NCBI GenBank assembly: GCA_015680685.1
Contig: MNCI01004879.1
Location: 143,443-207,442, forward strand
Reading direction: 5' to 3'
DNA: 64,000 nucleotides
Source of the DNA: Gnetum montanum
Lineage: Eukaryota; Streptophyta; Gnetopsida; Gnetales; Gnetaceae
How positions within the stretch are numbered: position 1 is the stretch's first letter; the number at the start of each line of letters is the position of its first letter. Below the pieces are notes generated by a model. It saw nothing but the letters and a program-made list of their open reading frames with translations. It was not told where the DNA came from and searched no databases. The translations under genes and the position numbers were made by a program. Positions 59,161-64,000 of the stretch are shown here, one piece after another.

Positions 59161-61009
59161 CTTGTTTTCCCATCAAAAATCCTACCATGTGGCCTTATTT
59201 TGGTAAAAATTGTGGATCTTTATTTTATGTAAAATAAAGTTTGTAGCTCACAAGCTATGAATTTTATTATGACATCGTATTACAGGAAAAATAGCAAATA
59301 CACTGCCAAGTTTAGGCACAAAAATGTAAAAACGTTGGTAGTCCATATGATGTAGTTTTGGGCCATGAAAAAGTCCAAATATGGTACCAAATGTTATAGG
59401 AAAAACAAAAAAAATTGGTGACCTATACACTATAGTTTTAGGCCATGAAAATGATTCAAAGAAACCATGTAATGCTCTAGAAAGTGTATGGAAACATAAC
59501 CAAACACAAATGCCACAAATTCAAGGCCTATTTAAGTTAAATTCAACATCATTTTTAGGGGCTTTTTGGCCCATCTTTCGGCAAAGAGATCACTTGGTAG
59601 CAAGAAAAGTAATAAATACCTTCTTAGCTAAGAACAAAGAAGTAGTTGTAGATTTTTATAGCTTTTTTTAGCATAGATCACTGAAAGCAAAAAGAACTTG
59701 TGATCATATTTATTACAGTGCAGATCAACTGAACAAACAAGTGCAATCAAGTGTGGAACACACCTTGCCTCATGCATTGGATCTTACAAGATATTTTTAT
59801 GTAATCTCAAGTTTTTTTAAAATCCATAATCTGTACTTCCTAAACCTTTGTTTCCCACAATCTTTTACAGTGTTAAATATAAATTTTTTAGTTATTTGTT
59901 GTCATATTTTTGCATATTTTCTACACTTCTCTCCCTGCTCTTAATTTAGCACTAAAATTATCATTTACACATTTTCCATCATTTTTATTTAATTTTCTTC
60001 ATAATAGATTTTTAAGTCCTTAAGTAATCGATAGGATTATCTAAGATGTCCCATATCTTTCTGAGGCCTATGGATCCTAGGGTTAAAATTGTTTCATATG
60101 GATTTTTTTTTTTGTTTTTCAGCATCAATTTTTTTTGTCACTACAATTTTCTAATGCTAGAAGAAGGGCCTCTACCTAACTTCTTCATCAAGAAAACTGT
60201 CTACAAAAATGTTTTGTATGTATTTCTACCTTATGTAGTGTATTTGGAAAAATAAAAATCATTTTGGGTTTTCTATAACCCAATGTTTCACATCATAGCC
60301 AGTTTTCATAGTTACAATTGTAACAATTAATTTTAAATTATTTTTTCTATTTTATTGTTGCAATGCACAACCTTGTCCTTGTTCCTTGCTTTTTTTACAG
60401 TTTAAAAATCATTCTTACTATTCCATTTCTCTGTGTTTTCCCTACTTCTTGGTTTTATAGTTTTTCAAGTTTTCATTAGTTTTCTATATTTGTAGTTGTA
60501 CAAAATTTTCCTTGCATATGCTAAAGCCTCTTCTAATTTTTTCCCAATGTTGTTTAAATATGCTAGAAAAAATTATTATCATTGCAACTACACTTTATCA
60601 TATGCTAGAAAAAAATATGTTTGTAGTTTACTTTATTTTCTCTTATTTTACACACATGTTTTAGCCAAATACACTACACTTAATTCAAGTTGTAGTCTTA
60701 TACGTTGTAGTTTCATACATTGCAGTCTCATATGTTGTAGTTTCATACACTACACTCTCATTCATTGCAATTTAATATGTTGTAGTTTCATATGCTGCAA
60801 TGTCATGCATCATAGTTTAACAAGCTATAGTCTCACAACCCACAACTTAAACAAGCTATTAAATGAGCTAAGCCTCAAAAAACCATAAACTATATGTTAC
60901 AACTTCTTTAAAATATTAAAAAAGTTTCCTCATCTATCCAATACTTTGATCTTACATAGTTTATGCCTTTTGCATCAACCATTTTTCCACACAACATAGT
61001 AGCCATGGC
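59161..61009. other. AT-rich spacer with local tandem repeats, no gene seen
   Basis: No domain found. About 59325-59455 has two imperfect copies, near 80 bp apart, of a segment with GTAGTTTTGGGCCATGAAAA and TATAGTTTTAGGCCATGAAAA. The 15-bp minisatellite is at 60691-60840. The 130-codon frame at 60496-60888 is open only because the 15-bp units keep phase. It may include the lost 5' LTR of the family 2 element that follows. Confidence 0.5.
60691..60840. repeat. 15-bp minisatellite, ten units
   Basis: Ten adjacent 15-bp units of the type TGTAGTTTCATATGT; units such as TGTAGTTTCATACAT, TGCAGTCTCATATGT and TGTAGTTTCATATGC differ by 1-5 bases. There is no length drift, so the plus frame stays open and gives a five-residue repeat of the CSLIH/CSFIH kind. 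A further decayed unit may lie at 60676-60690. Confidence 0.85.
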
Positions 61010-63200
61010 CTTGAACAAGTAATCCGCTTGCATCTATGACCCTAAGGATCTAGCAATAATGGAGCATAGGTAGTCTCTTAGATTATTAGGATTTAACCTA
61101 GCTCATGTAAACATTGACAAATAGTATTACAACTTCATACACATGAAAATCCAAGCATATTTGTGCATCCATCGTAAAAAGTGCAACTTCAAGCATCAAT
61201 ATGATTTGATTTACAAGAATGGAAAGGAATACATCCCTTCACTATACAACCATAATGCATTATCTAAATTATACATGTAGATGTTGGAATAGCTGGTAAA
61301 TGCAGATGATAATGGTGAAGTGAGTGAAGAAGCCATTTTAGTGTCTTATCCATAGGATTAGGATGAGTTTGAAGATTATTATGAAAATGATACCTACTTA
61401 GGGGATCCATTGTAATAATTCATCCCTAACATGTCTTTGCTTCACTATGTGTTAATCATTTTACCTATAAACTAAAATTCCCCTATTGCCTCTACAAAAC
61501 CGAGTTCTCAACCCACTTCTTTATTTACTTCACTATTCACCTTAGCACCTTTCAGTACAGAGCCTCAACCTTAGCAAATAATTTCCTTCATGTCCCAACC
61601 TTTTATAGTTTCAATTGGTCCTCCTTCTAGAATGCAAATTTCATGCATATCACATAACCCATATGTTTCCAACACCTCATTTGTTCCACATGCCCTATGA
61701 AAACCTCATTTTCCATGTTTAATCCTTCCATAATGGTAGTAACCCAACCCTTGAAATCCATACCATTATCTATTTCACATCATAGTCCCAAGCCATAAAA
61801 CAACCAGTATCAACCTCAAGAGCTCCATAAGGCTTGGATCAAGTCTTTCAACTGATCTAGGACCATACTGAGAATCTATAAAAACTTGAAGATAGAACAA
61901 CACAAATGCTGAAGATCATGGACTTCTTCTAGGATGATCCCATCAATCTTACCATTTTTCAAATTACATTGCCCATGGGCATGCCTATCCCAAACATTAC
62001 TAAATCTAATGGTGAAGGAGACACTATTGCACATCTTGTCACCTTTTAGTCTAAGTGCCTCCTTTTGAAAGCATGGCCTCACACAATACTATATATTTTT
62101 CCTATGTTCTTGATAGAAAAGATCCTAGATTGGTACCAAAACTTTCCTTGAATACTTGATAAACCAATTTGTTAACCACTTCAAATACAACCTAAAAATA
62201 GATACAACATTAGACATAATCATTAAAATGAGGTAGGGGCAACTTGAACTAGTTCAAATATTTATTCAAAGATGAAATGTGATCCTAAATGAATTTCCTG
62301 AGCTCATCTCTAAAATCCAACTTTTGGCCATTTTCAAGGGAGTAGTTAATGATTTCATCAATTAAAGATTTATTACTTAGAACCCTAATCATTAAGCCAA
62401 GAATTTTCACAAATTAAAAACATTGAGAAGGTGGACAAAGCCAACAATGATCAAACCTATGTGGCCTAAAAATACCAATACACAATGAAGGATAGGGATA
62501 AGCCTAAGCTAGCATAAGCAACCGTGGCCACAGAAGAAAAAGACTCAACATAGACAAATGAGTGATAGTCTCTACCATGCAACACATCTTTTGAATTATC
62601 TCAACCATACACTTCATATGCTCTAAACTAGCCAAGGTCAAATTTTGAGCACAAGGATAGGACTTGGTACACTAAGCTACCTATGAAACATTTTAAGCTC
62701 CTAGAATAGTTTCTTATAAACAATTGTATTCAACATAAGAAACTATCCAAGGGTGCTTGTAAAATACATGATCATCTTTTCAATATAGCCAGAGACCCAA
62801 TGGTGGTAACCAAAAACATTCCAAAATCACCAAAATATTTCAATCTTAATAGATGTTATCATTATCACCAACTAGCTAGTCATGATTTGGACTTTTGCAT
62901 AGCCCTTAAAGATTATCTACAAAAGATGATCAATCAAGAAGAGTTGATGCCAAATGAACCCAATTCTCCAAATTCTAGAAGTAACCCCTACATCATAGCC
63001 TCATTTGCAACAAAGAACTATTTTTCATCAAAGTCCCTTCAGCTAGTACTCAATCCCAAAATCCAAAGCATATAGCATCCTTCATTGTGAGTACCACCAC
63101 ACCCAGCTCCTAAGGAGCCTTTTTTTATATGTGTTTCACCTTTATTAGTAACAACATCATAACAAAAACTTAGTATTATGAATCCCTATAAAGATAGGAA
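61010..63200 (+). pseudogene. Family 2 (Tat-like) gag, second copy
   Basis: Reads SACIYDPKDLAIMEHR and DLIYKNGKEYIPSLYNHNAL (about 61025-61260), matching AMRIYNPKDPTMVEFR and DLIY-DGKEYLPSPYDQIP of the minus copy at 38262. The core with the PKHY-, KPNGEGDTIAHL- and FKALPSK-like frames is at about 61900-62100; DWYQNFP then LINQFVNHFKYNLKIDTTLD is at about 62130-62220. At 62857-62905 RCYHYHQLASHDLDFCIALK keeps the Cys/His box of Tat gag better than the minus copy. Frames break repeatedly, so no product. The 5' end is decayed and no LTR was seen before it. Confidence 0.75.
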
Positions 63201-63673
63201 ACCATTCATTATTAGGATGTCTCCACCATTCACAAGTAAACCTACAACAATTAATAACCAATACTTACCTATTATGGCCAAAAACTCAACACTTAATATA
63301 AAATCATCATTACAATGATGATGAACATAACTTGTTACCAAACCAATAACTTAGCCCACTAAAGATAGACAAAAAAAAGGCTTAGAAGCAAGTTAACCCA
63401 TCAAGGCCTACACAAAAATATATCTACCCATGAACTATATTTCCCAAACTACATCAACTAGTTGACTAACAGAGTCACAAACTAGGTATGAGTAAGGGCC
63501 CCAAGCAACACATGCCAAGACATGAGCCAAAAATTATAGGAAGAATGGAGGAAATTAAGACTACCAAGGCTAAAAAACCACATGGAAACAAAAATAATTT
63601 CTTCATGGTAATGGAACAAGCCAAATAGTTCTTGAAATAAAAGAACACATTATTAAACTTATATGATCTAGCC

Positions 63674-63973
63674 ATGGCTTCTCCTACTTATAGAGATGTG
63701 CTAGTTCAAATGTTAATCTCTATTCCTGTGAGTGGAGACATGCCTACTAATAAAATATTCATTCATTCTATCATTGAGAAAACTCAGCTTAGAGAAAACA
63801 AGCATAAACCTACACTTATCTTTCATGATAGTGAAGTGAAAATTAACCCACAAAATGAAGAATTGCTATCTACTTCTCTCCTCATTATCATGTGTGTTGG
63901 AAAGTATAAGGTTCATCATGTTCATGTGGATGATGGAATAGCAACCAATGTAATTTTAGTTTACCAATATTGA
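63674..63973 (+). pseudogene. Family 2 protease start, at the window end
   Basis: One open frame of 99 codons opens MASPTYRDVLVQMLISIPVS and includes LIFHDSEVKINPQNEELL and KVHHVHVDDGIATNVIL (about 63905-63955). It matches 34690-35560 (minus) over its whole length. VDDG sits where retropepsins have the active-site D-T/S-G, as in Tat elements with a DGG or DQG variant. A stop comes soon after (63971-63973). Sequence beyond 64000 would show whether RT follows in this copy. Confidence 0.75.
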
Positions 63974-64000
63974 GAAATAGGACTAACTAAAAACATATAG

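Noticed and set aside
60496-60888. A 130-codon frame as a gene
   Set aside because: More than a third is the 15-bp minisatellite, which keeps the frame open by its length; the rest is low-complexity.

Overview
The window is from a nuclear plant genome of the large, repeat-filled kind. The evidence is plant-type LTR retrotransposons in several nested layers, an NLR-type leucine-rich repeat relic, AT-rich spacers, and strong CpG decay (for example the primer-binding site at 19527-19545). A gymnosperm is my best guess, but this is inference. I see no intact host gene, no tRNA or rRNA gene, and nothing bacterial or organellar. Almost every open frame is short and stop-ridden, so the window is mainly fossil transposon sequence.

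Layout: 1-1740 spacer. 1740-3600 (minus) is a decayed LRR part of an NLR resistance-type gene. 3640-6440 (minus) is an orphan Ty3/gypsy pol (RT end, RNase H, integrase). 6450-10085 is repeat-rich, including a strongly diverged tandem array with a period near 190 bp. 10097-22811 (plus) is an Athila-like gag-only copy (family 1, copy A). It is split by a second element of the same family in minus orientation, 13408-20369, with two LTRs, PBS, PPT, gag, protease and a CATAG target-site duplication. 23135-33790 carries pieces of an unrecognised intron-containing reading frame (plus). Its first intron holds a complete 6.35 kb LTR element, 24528-30880 (element B1, TSD ATAAA). 34690-38262 (minus) is a Tat-like gag-protease relic (family 2). 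38263-42044 is spacer with array-like repeats. 42045-46719 is a 4.7 kb LTR element with a gag relic and no visible pol (family D).

46724-59160 (plus) is family 1 copy C. It is interrupted by element B2 (49658-56118, TSD ATTAA, sister of B1) and by a lone family-D LTR in reverse orientation (57183-57970). 59161-61009 is AT-rich spacer with a 15-bp minisatellite. 61010-64000 (plus) is a second family 2 gag-protease relic, running to the window end.

How the parts relate: family 1, family 2 and D keep gag with or without protease but show no reverse transcriptase beside it. B1/B2 keep LTRs, PBS and PPT but no protein domain I can recognise. The only recognisable RT/RNase H/integrase is the orphan pol at the left. 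The pattern fits non-autonomous elements mobilised by relatives elsewhere.

The assembly has defects: five single-N joins with unmerged overlaps (one an apparently flipped contig at 24024-24375) and one 320-N gap. These create false repeats that should not be read as biology.
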